This document shows, one piece after another, positions 46,105 to 56,350 of a stretch of DNA of 64,000 nucleotides; the stretch's first letter is position 1, and each line of letters opens with the position of its first letter. The notes under the pieces were generated by a model. That model was not told the DNA's origin. It did no database searches and worked only from the letters and a program-made list of their open reading frames with translations. A program made the position numbers and the translations under genes. This DNA is from WVZH01 sp034430895 (GTDB lineage: Bacteria > Chloroflexota > Anaerolineae > Anaerolineales > E44-bin32), in contig DAOUDW010000003.1 in the NCBI GenBank assembly GCA_034430895.1, forward strand, positions 1 through 64,000, given 5' to 3'.

Positions 46105-47019
46105 ATGAATAAAAAAGTGAAATTGATTTTAAATCCACACGCCAATCGTGGACGAGCCTGGAATTCAGCCATGGTTCTCCAATCGATTGTCGAACGCAGC
46201 GGTGGCGGCTCTTGGGCTGCGACAGAATATCCCGGCCACGCCACAGAACTTGCAGAACAAGCATGCCGAGACGGTTTTGATGTGGTCGCCGCACTTGGTG
46301 GAGACGGTACCGTCCACGAAATTGTAAACGGACTCATGCGTACACCGGCAGAAAAGCGACCAAAATTGGCTGCCGTACCCCTCGGTTCGGGAAATGATTT
46401 CTGTTCCAACAATGGCATTGACGAAAACAGCGAGGTAGCGATGCAGCGCGCCTTCTCCGGTGAAACAAAAACGATCGATCTCGGTCGTGTGACGGATGAT
46501 TCTGGACGAACGGAATACATTGACAACACCCTGGGCATCGGGTTCGATGCCGCCGTTACGATCCATTCCTACAGCATTACACGAATCAAGGGATTTGCAA
46601 TGTACCTTTGGGCGGTAATCCAGACCATCTTGCGTAACCACGAAGCGCCGCACATGACCATCACAACAGATACAGAATCATTCGAAGATGATATCCTCAT
46701 GATCGTACTATGCAATGGGCCACGTGAAGGAGGTGGATTTTTTGTAGCACCGCAGGCGAAATCGGATGATGGCATCTTCAACTACACCATAATCCGACGT
46801 GTATCGCGCCCCATGATGTTCCGTTTACTCCCGGAAGTCATGCGGGGAACGCATGGTCGATTTGATCAGGTCCAAATGGGGCAATTTAACCATCTCGAAC
46901 TTGTCTCTGATGCACCCTTCACGGCACACATCGACGGCGAGGTATTCGCCGGATTCAGATCCAGAATTCAGCGTCTCAAAGTCGAAGTATTACCCCAAGC
47001 ACTCCAGATCATCCATTAA
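46105..47019 (+). CDS. diacylglycerol kinase family lipid kinase
   Basis: A 304-aa DagK/YegS-type kinase phosphorylating diacylglycerol or a related lipid at the membrane face. Motifs are KLILNPHANRGRAW, AALGGDGTVHEIVNGLM and AVPLGSGNDFCSN. The C-terminal beta-sandwich ends with FTAHIDGEVFAG. GAGGGA precedes the ATG. Exact lipid substrate unknown. Confidence 0.9.
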   Translation: MNKKVKLILNPHANRGRAWNSAMVLQSIVERSGGGSWAATEYPGHATELAEQACRDGFDVVAALGGDGTVHEIVNGLMRTPAEKRPKLAAVPLGSGNDFCSNNGIDENSEVAMQRAFSGETKTIDLGRVTDDSGRTEYIDNTLGIGFDAAVTIHSYSITRIKGFAMYLWAVIQTILRNHEAPHMTITTDTESFEDDILMIVLCNGPREGGGFFVAPQAKSDDGIFNYTIIRRVSRPMMFRLLPEVMRGTHGRFDQVQMGQFNHLELVSDAPFTAHIDGEVFAGFRSRIQRLKVEVLPQALQIIH

Positions 47020-47076
47020 TCCAACTCGAGACACTTGCAGATAAGCAAGACCAGCGCGAAACTGCTACGAATAGCG

Positions 47077-48744
47077 ATGAGAACTTTGCAGCGAACGCTC
47101 GAAGATTTCGATCTCGGCCATCTGCGGATCATAGCCGAACTATGGGGATTCGATTTTCCCTCTTCTTCCGCTCACCAGGTGGCACAGTCTCTCGCCAAGC
47201 AAATGCTGGATTCTTCCAGCGTAAAAGAGATCGTTCAGTCATTGCCCGCTAACGTGCGAAAAACGCTCACTTATATCCAGAGTCACGGTGGACAGGCACC
47301 ACTCTCCGACCTGATACGTATTTACGGTCCATTGCGGGAGATGGGCGCGGCACGTCGCGATCGAGAAAAACCATGGCGATCTCCTGAGTCTCCACTTGAA
47401 TCACTGTGGTATCGAGGCCTGATCGCCCGAGCATTTGCAGACAGTGAAACTGGCCCCCTGGAATTTGCTTTCATTCCCAGTGATTTGGCTCACATTCTCC
47501 CACAACCCCCTCGCCGTATCCGTGAGCCTCTCGGTCATCCTGCAGAAGCGCCAATTATCCGCATCGCCACCTCTTCGGCGGCGGTGGATGATGCTACCAC
47601 AATTCTCGCCGCCCTTCGAAAAAATCCAGAGAAGGGCAATTCACTCACTCAACAACGACGGGATTATTTGGCTTCCTTCTTACAACAACCCGATGCGCTG
47701 GAATTCATGGTTCATCTCCTATGCGAGGCCTCGATTCTGAATGTCAGACCGCTTTCCCCGAATCCAGAAAACACTCGTTTGTTCCTGGAAGCCTCCCGTG
47801 CAGAAGCGCTGAAGACACTTATCCTCGCATGGCTGCACTCGAACACCTGGAACGACTTGCAAGCCATTGAATATTTAAAAAATTCGGGAAGCAGTTGGCC
47901 GAATGAACCAAGCACCAGCCGTCGAGCGGCTACGCAGCTATTCCAGGAAATACCTCATGGAAGCTGGTGGGGAATGAACGGCTTCATTGAGGATGTCCGT
48001 GTGCGGCAGCCGGCGTTCCAACGCCCCGCAGGAGAATTTACATCCTGGTATTTCAAAGACAATCGCACGGATTCGATCCTGCATGGCCTCGAAGATTGGG
48101 ACGCAGTTGATGGCGCATTGCTTCGATATCTGTTGACGGGTCCCTTTCATTGGCTCGGAGTGGTCGATCTCGGAAAACAATCGGAGCATGATACGAGCAC
48201 ATTCTTTCGCCTCACGCCTGCGATCACTCTCCTGTTCGATCCCGAAACCACACTTACGATCAAGGAGAGTTTGGCTTCGGCTCACCTCTGGGCTGATGGA
48301 CGCCTACGTGTGCCCAGACGTGCAGTACGCTCACTGCGCTATCAAATTGCACGATTCACCAGGTGGGAACCAATCGATGAAGATAATTATCTTTATCGAA
48401 TCTCCCCTGATACGCTCCAGGCCGCGCAAGAACAAGGCCTGGAACTTCCACACATCCTTACCATCCTCGAGTCTGCCGTGGGCAAGCCAATCCCGGTTAC
48501 ATTGCTCGAAGCACTGCAGCGCTGGTCGGAACGCGGTTCGGAGGCATGGATCGAACGCAGCATGATCCTGCAGGTGCACAATACGGACACGTTGGAACTG
48601 CTGCAGAACAACCGCTCCACAGCGCGCTACTTGCAGGAATTCATTGGTCCTTCAAACATCTTGATTCGTGAACAGGACTGGCCGCAACTATGTACAGCTG
48701 CGGCCCGATTGGGGCTTCTTGTCGAACCACCACAAGATGAATGA
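47077..48744 (+). CDS. helicase-associated (XPB N-terminal-like) domain protein
   Basis: About 555 aa, without helicase motifs. The C-terminal third resembles the helicase-associated/XPB-N-type domain (LELPHILTILESAVGKPIPV ... LEALQRWSERGSEAW ... VLQVHNTDTLELL-like strands, RSTARYLQEFIGPSNILIRE). The N-terminal part is helical with winged-helix-like segments (SVKEIVQSLPANVRKTLTYI). Homologues are found in Chloroflexota and Actinobacteria; their function is unclear. ATG 47077 is preferred over 47035 on family-like opening, but neither has a good ribosome binding site. Confidence 0.65.
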   Translation: MRTLQRTLEDFDLGHLRIIAELWGFDFPSSSAHQVAQSLAKQMLDSSSVKEIVQSLPANVRKTLTYIQSHGGQAPLSDLIRIYGPLREMGAARRDREKPWRSPESPLESLWYRGLIARAFADSETGPLEFAFIPSDLAHILPQPPRRIREPLGHPAEAPIIRIATSSAAVDDATTILAALRKNPEKGNSLTQQRRDYLASFLQQPDALEFMVHLLCEASILNVRPLSPNPENTRLFLEASRAEALKTLILAWLHSNTWNDLQAIEYLKNSGSSWPNEPSTSRRAATQLFQEIPHGSWWGMNGFIEDVRVRQPAFQRPAGEFTSWYFKDNRTDSILHGLEDWDAVDGALLRYLLTGPFHWLGVVDLGKQSEHDTSTFFRLTPAITLLFDPETTLTIKESLASAHLWADGRLRVPRRAVRSLRYQIARFTRWEPIDEDNYLYRISPDTLQAAQEQGLELPHILTILESAVGKPIPVTLLEALQRWSERGSEAWIERSMILQVHNTDTLELLQNNRSTARYLQEFIGPSNILIREQDWPQLCTAAARLGLLVEPPQDE

Positions 48745-48818
48745 CACCCTCCGGATTGACAGCGGGGATTTTTGTGCTCGTTACGACATACGGGGGAAAA
48801 ACAATGAATTCATCGGAC

Positions 48819-49193
48819 TCAAGCGCGTTTCCGAATTACAGTATCAAGAGCTTCTTCCAATTCCTCGATTGTGACCGGTTTGAAAACGAACGCGTCCGCA
48901 CCAACCCGCATGGCCTCATCCACTTGTGCATCTGTTGTCTCGGAAGATAACATCACAACCGGTATCTGTTGGAAACCCTCTCGCGTGCGAATGAATTGAA
49001 GCAAATCGATCCCCGATACGTTCGGCATGTTGATATCCAAAATGAAAACATCCGGTCTACGACCTTGAAGCATTTGCCGGCCCGTACTACGCGCATCACG
49101 AAAGATCTCACACTGATAATCCAGCAGTTTGAGCATCAAGCTTACTGCTTGACTCATTTCATCATCATCATCAACGATCCAAGCAACACGCAT
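48819..49193 (-). CDS. single-domain response regulator (CheY-like)
   Basis: A 124-aa receiver domain with the acidic pocket VDDDDEM, phospho-acceptor Asp in FILDINMPNVSG, Thr/Ser in VVMLSSETT and Lys in VFKPVT. No output domain. ATG 49193 is chosen because GGAGG lies 5 nt upstream; the earlier ATG at 49205 contains that site. It follows uvrC by 18 bp and is probably co-transcribed. Its kinase is unknown; the receiver-kinase at 60544 is too distant to assign. Confidence 0.9.
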   Translation of the reverse strand: MRVAWIVDDDDEMSQAVSLMLKLLDYQCEIFRDARSTGRQMLQGRRPDVFILDINMPNVSGIDLLQFIRTREGFQQIPVVMLSSETTDAQVDEAMRVGADAFVFKPVTIEELEEALDTVIRKRA

Positions 49194-49211
49194 CTGTGCC
49201 TCCATTGAAGC

Positions 49212-51071
49212 CTACAACTCCGCCTTTACTCGCTCGGCCAATCCGCGACTGATACCGGGAACTTGCATCAACTCTTCCACTTTCGCTCCGCGAATACGAT
49301 CCACATCACCAAAAACCCGGATGAGCGCCTTTCGACGCGCTGGACCAATACCAGCGATATGATCCAATTTAGATGATAACCCTGAACGTCGCCGTTGTGT
49401 TTGATGGTGCTTTAACGCAAAACGATGTGCTTCATCACGAATCCGCTGAACGAGATACAATGCTTCCGAGCGGCGGGGTAACAACACCGGGTCTGGTTTC
49501 CCAGGTTGGAACAACTCCTCCCGACCTTTCGCCAATCCGGCGACGGGAATTTTATCAGCCAAATGATATTGCTCCAAGACTTGCAAGGCTCGACTCAATT
49601 GCCCTTTACCCCCATCGACGATCAACAAATCCGGCAAGAAACCAAAAGAAGCATCGCGTTTGCCACCCGGTTTTTGGGCCTCTTCATCGGCGATCCTCCA
49701 GCGACGAAATCGTCGATTGAGGACCTCTTCCATGCTGGCAAAGTCATCCTGCCCTTTAACCGTCTTTATGGTGAATTTGCGGTAGAGACGTTTATTCGGC
49801 GCACCCTGCTCGAAAACCACCATAGAACCCGCAGCCGCAGTTCCCTGCAAGTTGGAAATATCGTAGCATTCAATCCGATTTGGTGGCTTTGGCAGTTGAA
49901 GCGCCTGCTCCAATTCCGCAACGGCTTCGACATGCTTGCTCCGGTCGGCTTCCCACTGTGCACGCAGCGCGGCCAGCGTCTCGGATGCGTTCTCGGCAGC
50001 CAAACGCAGCAAATCCTTTTTCTTTCCCCGTCGAGGAACGACCAGCCGCACTTTTTTTCCGCCCCTACGCTCATTAAGCCATTGCGCAATGATTTGACTC
50101 TCTTCGATCTCGTTCGGTAATAATACACGCTGCGGAATATACGCCGCCTCGGCATAAAATTGTTTCACAAAGGCCTGAACAAGTTCGATATCATCCGCCT
50201 GGTGGGTACCCTCCAACACAAAATACTCCCGGCCGATCAACCTGCCTGCACGAACAAAGAACACCTGCACACATGCACTGCGATCGTCTCTGGCGAAGGC
50301 GATAACATCCGAGTCGACCTTATCCTGGGAGACGACCTTCTGACGCTCGACTACTTTTTCGATGGCGGTCAATTGATCTCGTATGACCGCAGCGCGTTCA
50401 TAATCCATATTCTCGGAGGCATGTTGCATTTCCTCCTTCAGGTTCTCGACCACAGGTTCAGTCTGGCCTTGCAGAAAGCGACACAGATGACTGATCATCT
50501 TGCGATACGCGGCCTCGTTGATCGCCCCGATACAAGGTCCGGTACAGAGTTTAATGTCGTAATACAGACAGGCACGCAAATCCTCCCCGGTGATTAAGCG
50601 GTCGCAGGTAAGGTAGGGAAAAATCTTACGCAGAACATCCAGCGTTTGATGTACTGCCCAAGCGCTGGTATAAGGTCCGAAATACCGGGAACCATCATCA
50701 CGCACACGACGTGTGACTGTCACCTTCGGAAAAGGATCCGACCAATGGACTTGAATATACGGGTAACGTTTATCATCCTTCAGACGGACGTTGTATTTGG
50801 GTCGATGACGTTTGATTAATGTCATCTCGAGGATCAATGCTTCGAGTTCCGATCCAACGACAATCCACTCGATATCTGCAATATGCTCGAGCATCTCGTT
50901 TACTTTGCGACTGTGTGAAGCGGAGGCATGGAAATAGGAACGCACACGGCTGCGCAGGTTCACGGCTTTGCCAACATAGATGACCTGGCCGCGCGCATCC
51001 TTCATCAAGTAACACCCGGGTTTGGGTGGAATCCCTTCCAGGATGGGTTGGATATTTTCGGATGCTGCCAT
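49212..51071 (-). CDS. uvrC: excinuclease ABC subunit C
   Basis: The dual-incision nuclease of nucleotide excision repair, ~619 aa. It has the GIY-YIG domain (GCYLMKDARGQVIYVGKAVN), a Cys cluster (CDRLITGEDLRACLYY), the UvrB-binding UVR helix pair (residues ~195-230), the RNase-H-like nuclease (IECYDISNLQGTAAAGSMVV, LLIVDGGKGQLSRAL) and two helix-hairpin-helix motifs at the end. The start is uncertain: ATG 51071, ATG 51089 or GTG 51095. TAGAAT sits 12 nt before 51071, suggesting a very short leader. Confidence 0.95.
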   Translation of the reverse strand: MAASENIQPILEGIPPKPGCYLMKDARGQVIYVGKAVNLRSRVRSYFHASASHSRKVNEMLEHIADIEWIVVGSELEALILEMTLIKRHRPKYNVRLKDDKRYPYIQVHWSDPFPKVTVTRRVRDDGSRYFGPYTSAWAVHQTLDVLRKIFPYLTCDRLITGEDLRACLYYDIKLCTGPCIGAINEAAYRKMISHLCRFLQGQTEPVVENLKEEMQHASENMDYERAAVIRDQLTAIEKVVERQKVVSQDKVDSDVIAFARDDRSACVQVFFVRAGRLIGREYFVLEGTHQADDIELVQAFVKQFYAEAAYIPQRVLLPNEIEESQIIAQWLNERRGGKKVRLVVPRRGKKKDLLRLAAENASETLAALRAQWEADRSKHVEAVAELEQALQLPKPPNRIECYDISNLQGTAAAGSMVVFEQGAPNKRLYRKFTIKTVKGQDDFASMEEVLNRRFRRWRIADEEAQKPGGKRDASFGFLPDLLIVDGGKGQLSRALQVLEQYHLADKIPVAGLAKGREELFQPGKPDPVLLPRRSEALYLVQRIRDEAHRFALKHHQTQRRRSGLSSKLDHIAGIGPARRKALIRVFGDVDRIRGAKVEELMQVPGISRGLAERVKAEL

Positions 51072-51170
51072 CGAGTCAAATTCTAGCATATCCACTGCGG
51101 AAAACTGATGACGCAGATGTACTTTTATTGCCCCCTATTTATCATAAAAACAGCCGAATGAAGTATGCAG

Positions 51171-51176
51171 TATAAT
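51171..51176 (+). promoter_or_regulatory. -10 element adjoining a start codon
   Basis: TATAAT lies only 8 nt before the ATG of the solute-binding lipoprotein and no ribosome binding site intervenes, so transcription would begin almost at the start codon (leaderless mRNA). No convincing -35 is seen. Confidence 0.4.
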
Positions 51177-51184
51177 GCCTGGAT

Positions 51185-52471
51185 ATGAACAAACGATGCT
51201 GCACTTTCTTCTTTCTATGTGTGCTACTGTTATCCGCTTGCATTCCAGCAAACGAGACAAACGGTCCGGCCACGCCGACAAGCACCCCATCCAGAGAAAT
51301 GCAAACCGCGACCCCAGCCGAGTCATCGCAAGCGGCAGATCAAATCCTGCACATCTGGCTTGCACCTGCATTCGACCCGGATAACGGTAGTCAGGCTGGC
51401 GAATTACTACAGGAACGATTGGCAGACTTTGCAAATCGGCATCCGGGGGTGGAGATCGAAGTTCGCATCAAGGCAGAATCTAGCGTTGGAGGTTTGTATC
51501 AAAGCTTAGCAACTGCTTCAATCACCGCCCCGAGTGTCCTTCCAGATATCATTGCCTTGAATCCGGATACACTGAAAACGGCTGCAAGCGAAGAATTGAT
51601 CGTGCCACTCGAGCAATATCTTGAAGCACCATCGTCGCCGGCTTGGTACGATCACACAATTTCGATTTCTCGCGTCGAAGGAAACCTGTTCGGTCAACCA
51701 TTTGCGAGTGACACGGTAATTCTGGCCTATCGAACTTTTCGCTTTCATACACCGCCGCTAACCTGGTCAGAAATCCTTGCGGGGCCTGATTCATTCCTGT
51801 TTCCAGCCAACGATCCACAGGCGAAATTCACGCTCGCACAATACCTTGCACTAGGTGGTTCTCTCATCGATGAAGCGGGGAACCCACAAATCGATCCCAT
51901 CGTACTAACCGAAATCCTCTCCTTCTACAGCTCGGCAAAAAACTCTGACATACTATCCGCAGCTGTACTTCAATATACCTCCCCAACAGAAACCTGGCAG
52001 GCGCTTGTATCTGAACGGGCAACCAGTGCGGCTGCGTCTTTAAGTGAGTTCCTCGTTGAAAGCGATTTAAGAGTCTATTCCGCAGTTCCAGTTCCAACGA
52101 AATCCGAGCCTGGAACCGGTCTTGCAGAAACCTGGTCCTGGGCCATCGTCAACAACGATTCCGATCATCAAGAACTCGCAGCTGAACTGATCGATTGGCT
52201 TACACGACCGGAATTCTTGGGATCCTGGACACATGCTTTGGGTATGCTCCCCCCAACGACACTTGCATTATCGCAGTGGCCTGAAGGGCCGGAGACATCC
52301 CTGGCCAGCAGCCTGGTGACAATCGTTCAGCCCGACATCGCGGCGGAAACGTTCGATGTAGTGGGAACGGCGATCCATCAAGCAGTCACTGCGGTTTTAC
52401 GAGACGGCGTAAAACCATCCAACGCCGCCGTGGATGCCGCCCAGTCGATCACAAGCAGTGAAACAGAATAA
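51185..52471 (+). CDS. family 1 extracellular solute-binding lipoprotein
   Basis: A 428-aa periplasmic-binding-fold lipoprotein. The signal FFFLCVLLLSAC carries a lipobox with Cys near residue 19, followed by a Thr/Pro/Ser linker. LHIWLAPAFDPDNGSQAGE, FANRHPGVEIEVRIK and YDHTISISRVEGNLFGQPFA match the sugar-binding (family 1) fold. No ABC permease or ATPase genes are adjacent, so it is an orphan receptor or pairs with distant genes. Confidence 0.85.
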   Translation: MNKRCCTFFFLCVLLLSACIPANETNGPATPTSTPSREMQTATPAESSQAADQILHIWLAPAFDPDNGSQAGELLQERLADFANRHPGVEIEVRIKAESSVGGLYQSLATASITAPSVLPDIIALNPDTLKTAASEELIVPLEQYLEAPSSPAWYDHTISISRVEGNLFGQPFASDTVILAYRTFRFHTPPLTWSEILAGPDSFLFPANDPQAKFTLAQYLALGGSLIDEAGNPQIDPIVLTEILSFYSSAKNSDILSAAVLQYTSPTETWQALVSERATSAAASLSEFLVESDLRVYSAVPVPTKSEPGTGLAETWSWAIVNNDSDHQELAAELIDWLTRPEFLGSWTHALGMLPPTTLALSQWPEGPETSLASSLVTIVQPDIAAETFDVVGTAIHQAVTAVLRDGVKPSNAAVDAAQSITSSETE

Positions 52472-52625
52472 CTGCACAAAACAAATCCACACATTCACAC
52501 TTCTTGTTGTTGAGATGACCGTGAGCATATCGTCTTGTCCAGGCCATGCGATCTTCGTATCTACTTTCTCTGGAAGTCTGCTCCGGAATGGAAGTTCACC
52601 CTCAATCAGTGGGAATTGAAAGATC

Positions 52626-53921
52626 ATGCTAACGTATCATGACCATTTGGACCACATGCTTTCCATTCGCCAGGCAGTGATGGCGGCCGCGGATCCAGAG
52701 ACGCTCATCGATCGCAAATTATATCTTCAGGATAATACAATCCGGATCGGTGATATGAAATTGCATCTCAAAGCAAACAGCCGGATATTTCTCATCGCCT
52801 TTGGGAAAGCTTCAGCGGCCATGAGCCGCGCTGTCCTGCGAATTCTCAAGCTATCATTGGCCGAAGGCCTGATCGCCGTACCGCACGACTACCAGGGAAC
52901 GCTTCCGGATGGGATGCGCATCTTCCATTCAGGACATCCACTTCCGGACGAAGGCAGCATGGAGGCAGGGCGTGCGCTTGCAGATATCCTCGCCAGAACA
53001 ACGGAGGATGATCTCGTCTTGGTGTTGATCTCAGGGGGCGGATCGGCGATGGTAGAGCTTCCTCGCCCGGGCATTACACTGCAAGACCTGCGCAGATTAA
53101 ACACCCTATTGCTTCATTCTGGGGCTCCGATCGCATCCGTCAACATCGTCCGTCGCGCCATCTCGCAGATCAAATCCGGAGGTCTGGCGCGCATGGCTGC
53201 GCCCGCAAAAGTTGTATCTCTGATCATCTCCGATGTCATTGGCGATCGTCTCTCGGCGATCGCTTCCGGCCCCACCGTGCTCCGCGCGCCAAAACCTGAA
53301 CAAGTCCGAGCAGTCTTGCAGAAATACCAGCTTTGGAATCGTGTACCCCACAATATCCGCAATACAATATCCAAAACCACAATCCCTTCCTCGCGCACAA
53401 GGCGGCCTGTTAACATCATCATCGGCAGCAACCGCCTGGTCATCCACGCGGCGCAGAAAACAGCCCTCGAATTGGGCTTTCCCACGAAAATCCTTACGAG
53501 CAAGCTGCAAGGGGAAGCGAAAATCGCCGGACGACGTCTGTCGACCAGCTTGCGGCGTACGTCCGAACCCCACTGCCTGATCGCAGGCGGCGAAACGACG
53601 GTACACATTCAGGGAAATGGCCGCGGCGGGCGCAATCAAGAACTTGCACTTGCCGCCGCATTGGAACTCGAAGGGATTCCCAACTGTGCATTGATGGCGC
53701 TGGCGACGGATGGCGTGGATGGTCCTACACCGGCCGCTGGTGCGATCGTCACCGGAAACACCATTCCACGTGCACGTCAACTTGGGTTGGACCCGGAAGG
53801 TGCGCTCAACAATAATGATTCCTTCCCCTTTCATCAAGCACTGCACTCCACCATTTCCACCGGCCCCAGCGGCACCAACCTCAATGATCTCGTGGTTGGG
53901 CTCAAATATGCATCCCCCTGA
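52626..53921 (+). CDS. glycerate 2-kinase (MOFRL family)
   Basis: A 431-aa class II glycerate kinase making 2-phosphoglycerate. The N-terminal domain has LIAFGKASAAMSRAVLRI and VLISGGGSAMVELPRPGITL. The C-terminal MOFRL domain has IAGGETTVHIQGNGRGGRNQ and ATDGVDGPTPAAGAIV. It is a single gene between the binding protein and the phosphohexomutase. Confidence 0.92.
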   Translation: MLTYHDHLDHMLSIRQAVMAAADPETLIDRKLYLQDNTIRIGDMKLHLKANSRIFLIAFGKASAAMSRAVLRILKLSLAEGLIAVPHDYQGTLPDGMRIFHSGHPLPDEGSMEAGRALADILARTTEDDLVLVLISGGGSAMVELPRPGITLQDLRRLNTLLLHSGAPIASVNIVRRAISQIKSGGLARMAAPAKVVSLIISDVIGDRLSAIASGPTVLRAPKPEQVRAVLQKYQLWNRVPHNIRNTISKTTIPSSRTRRPVNIIIGSNRLVIHAAQKTALELGFPTKILTSKLQGEAKIAGRRLSTSLRRTSEPHCLIAGGETTVHIQGNGRGGRNQELALAAALELEGIPNCALMALATDGVDGPTPAAGAIVTGNTIPRARQLGLDPEGALNNNDSFPFHQALHSTISTGPSGTNLNDLVVGLKYASP

Positions 53922-53955
53922 CATTTGGAATCCGGCAGCATGCCCGCCCCGCCCG

Positions 53956-53984
53956 TTGACCACTCCCTTGCCTGCTGTTACAAT
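53956..53984 (+). promoter_or_regulatory. promoter of the phosphohexomutase gene
   Basis: TTGACC, 17 bp, TACAAT (preceded by TGT, an extended -10). GTGAGGAG and the ATG at 54017 follow. Confidence 0.6.
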
Positions 53985-54016
53985 CCCGCCGCTCAATATC
54001 CGCGTGAGGAGTCTCT

Positions 54017-55468
54017 ATGCCCATTCACTTCGGTACTGATGGTTGGCGTGCCGTAATCTCGGACACATTTACGTTCCACAATCTTCGCCTCGTCTCGCAA
54101 GCGATCGCGGACGCGGTTGCTTCGGACGAATGGCTGAATGGCACGAACACTGGCGTTAAACCCGATCCGCACCGCATGGTTGTTGGCTTCGACACACGCT
54201 TCTTATCGGATCGATACGCCGTGGAAGCCGCACGCGTCCTGGCGGCCAATGGCTACAAGGTATACCTCACCTCAGCGGATATCCCCTCGCCGGCGATTTC
54301 TTTCGCCGTTCGTCATCTCGGTGCGATCGCTGGCTTGATGATTACTGCATCTCACAACCCGCCGCGCTATAACGGCGTAAAACTCAAGGCTGCCTACGGC
54401 GGTTCCGCCATGGGTGAGCAGTGCCGGCGAGTCGAAGTGTATCTGAATGATAACGAAGCACGAGGCCGAGGTCCGAACTTGATGGAGTTCGAGCGCGCCC
54501 GCGAAGCTGGCCTGATCGAACGTTTTAACCCGACACCCGCCTACTACGACCATCTCCGTTCACTGATCGATTTTTCTGCCATCGCCGATAACCCACAGCA
54601 CATTGTGGTCGATTCGATGTATGGCTCAGGTCGAGGGCAAATCAAAGGCATACTGCAGGGAACGGGGTGTGAAGTATTCGAAGTGCGAGGCGAGATGAAT
54701 CCTGGATTCGGCGGCATCCATCCCGAACCCATCGGCCGCTATTTAGGAGCCCTGGCAGGTGCCATCGCCGCAGGACATGGGCAACTCGGTATGGCCACAG
54801 ACGGAGATGCCGATCGCATCGGTGCCATGGATGGCCGTGGGCAATTCGTCGATCCACATCGCATTATGTCATTGGCCCTTAAACATCTTGTCGAACACCA
54901 CGGCTACACCGGCAAGGTGGTAAAAACCGTCTCTACGACACAGATGATCAACCGCCTCGCGCGACAGTACAACCTGGAAGTCATCGAGACGCCTGTGGGT
55001 TTCAACTACATTGCCGATCATATGTTGCGCGACGACGTTCTCATCGGCGGAGAGGAATCGGGGGGGATTTCCTTCAAGGGGCACATACCAGAAGGTGACG
55101 GCATTCTCATGGGATTGATGTTGCTCGAGATGGTCGCGGTGACGAGAAAACCCCTCGACGAATTGGTTGATGATTTATTGAAGGAAGTAGGGCCGATCCA
55201 TTACACCCGTCTGGACAAACGATTGTCCCGGCCGATCGAGAAACCGCGCCTGGTTCGTCAACTTGCCGATACCGCTCCGGCGAAAATTGGGGATCGTAAG
55301 ATTGCAGAAGTCAACACACTCGATGGCGTCAAATACATCCTGGAAGATGATTCCTGGCTGTTGATCCGCCCTTCAGGAACCGAGCCAGTGCTGCGAATCT
55401 ACGCCGAAGCCGCAAACGCAGATCAAGTACAGACCTTACTCGATTTTGGAGGATCCCTAGCAGAGTGA
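54017..55468 (+). CDS. phosphoglucomutase/phosphomannomutase
   Basis: An alpha-D-phosphohexomutase of 483 aa with all four active-site loops: phosphoserine ITASHNPPRYNGVK, metal DGDADRIGAMDG, sugar-binding GGEESGGISFKGH and phosphate RPSGTEPVLRIY. The sequence does not fix whether glucose-, mannose- or glucosamine-phosphate is preferred. It has its own promoter and terminator. Confidence 0.93.
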   Translation: MPIHFGTDGWRAVISDTFTFHNLRLVSQAIADAVASDEWLNGTNTGVKPDPHRMVVGFDTRFLSDRYAVEAARVLAANGYKVYLTSADIPSPAISFAVRHLGAIAGLMITASHNPPRYNGVKLKAAYGGSAMGEQCRRVEVYLNDNEARGRGPNLMEFERAREAGLIERFNPTPAYYDHLRSLIDFSAIADNPQHIVVDSMYGSGRGQIKGILQGTGCEVFEVRGEMNPGFGGIHPEPIGRYLGALAGAIAAGHGQLGMATDGDADRIGAMDGRGQFVDPHRIMSLALKHLVEHHGYTGKVVKTVSTTQMINRLARQYNLEVIETPVGFNYIADHMLRDDVLIGGEESGGISFKGHIPEGDGILMGLMLLEMVAVTRKPLDELVDDLLKEVGPIHYTRLDKRLSRPIEKPRLVRQLADTAPAKIGDRKIAEVNTLDGVKYILEDDSWLLIRPSGTEPVLRIYAEAANADQVQTLLDFGGSLAE

Positions 55469-55494
55469 GGGTGAGATGATCGCTGTTCCAAAAT

Positions 55495-55520
55495 AAAGGA
55501 CTCACAAGTGTGAGTCCTTT
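55495..55520. terminator. bidirectional terminator
   Basis: AAAGGACTCAC / GTGAGTCCTTT, an 11-bp perfect stem with loop AAGT, T-rich on both outer sides. It lies between the phosphohexomutase gene and the convergent membrane-protein gene. Confidence 0.8.
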
Positions 55521-55566
55521 TGTATTTCCATCTGTAGATATCTGTTATCGAAAGAGGAAAACCGAA

Positions 55567-56268
55567 TTACGTTATCTGCGGAGGTTGTTCTTCGATCGGT
55601 TCTTCCTCGTACGCTTTTTCACCCATGGCGCGAGACAACAGGGATTGCACGACAATCCCCAGCAAGAAGAAAAGCGGAATGTAGGTCACACTAATTTGAA
55701 CACCCCAGACAAACATCGTTGCGCCAACCGCCGCGGAAAGCAGCATCATCCAGGCTTTGGCCATCGTCAAGAGCAAGACACCACCTACAATAGCCGCAAC
55801 TATTTCGAACAACAACGTCGGTTCGCTTGAAGAAAACAAATTCCATATCGCCGCGGCGAGAAATGTCCCCCCAACCACTCCGACGGCGAAGATGGCAAGA
55901 TCGTGAAGCATCAGCGCGAGCCAGGCGCCGAGCATTCCACCAATCAACAGGGCGAGCAGTGCAATCCATCCGCTTTGATCCATGCGGAACGCTATCTGAA
56001 CAGATAAAAATGCCCCAATAAAAAAGCCGGGCAAAGCAACAATGAACCGATAAATTTTCCAACCGGCAAAGAGTAAAAGCGCCCCTCCAATGGCGGCAAG
56101 CAGATAAAGCGACTTCCCTACGGGCCCAAAAGTATCCAGGACAAGGTCATCAACCACCGTCTCTTTGACCAATGTTGGCAGGCTGCATGCCATGACTGCG
56201 AGCATAACAACCGTCAAGACAAGCGCCTGCCGCCAACGAGTAGGATCCGTGTGGGATTGCTTCACCAA
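55567..56268 (-). CDS. DUF4203-type multi-pass membrane protein
   Basis: About 233 aa with an N-terminal signal-like helix (ALVLTVVMLAVMACSLP, possibly a lipobox with Cys) and seven further hydrophobic helices rich in Gly and Ala, such as LPGFFIGAFLSVQIAF, LIGGMLGAWLALMLHDLAIF and AIVGGVLLLTMAKAWMMLL. It ends in a Glu/Pro tail. This resembles the DUF4203/TMEM198-like family of unknown role. The start is uncertain: TTG 56268 follows AAGGAG; the frame is open to 56322. Confidence 0.55.
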   Translation of the reverse strand: MVKQSHTDPTRWRQALVLTVVMLAVMACSLPTLVKETVVDDLVLDTFGPVGKSLYLLAAIGGALLLFAGWKIYRFIVALPGFFIGAFLSVQIAFRMDQSGWIALLALLIGGMLGAWLALMLHDLAIFAVGVVGGTFLAAAIWNLFSSSEPTLLFEIVAAIVGGVLLLTMAKAWMMLLSAAVGATMFVWGVQISVTYIPLFFLLGIVVQSLLSRAMGEKAYEEEPIEEQPPQIT

Positions 56269-56350
56269 ATCGTTATGATTCTCCTTGATATCAAACCTCC
56301 ATGTCAATGCAGTCCATATCACAGGTTCGCATCGACTGCATAAGGCAAGA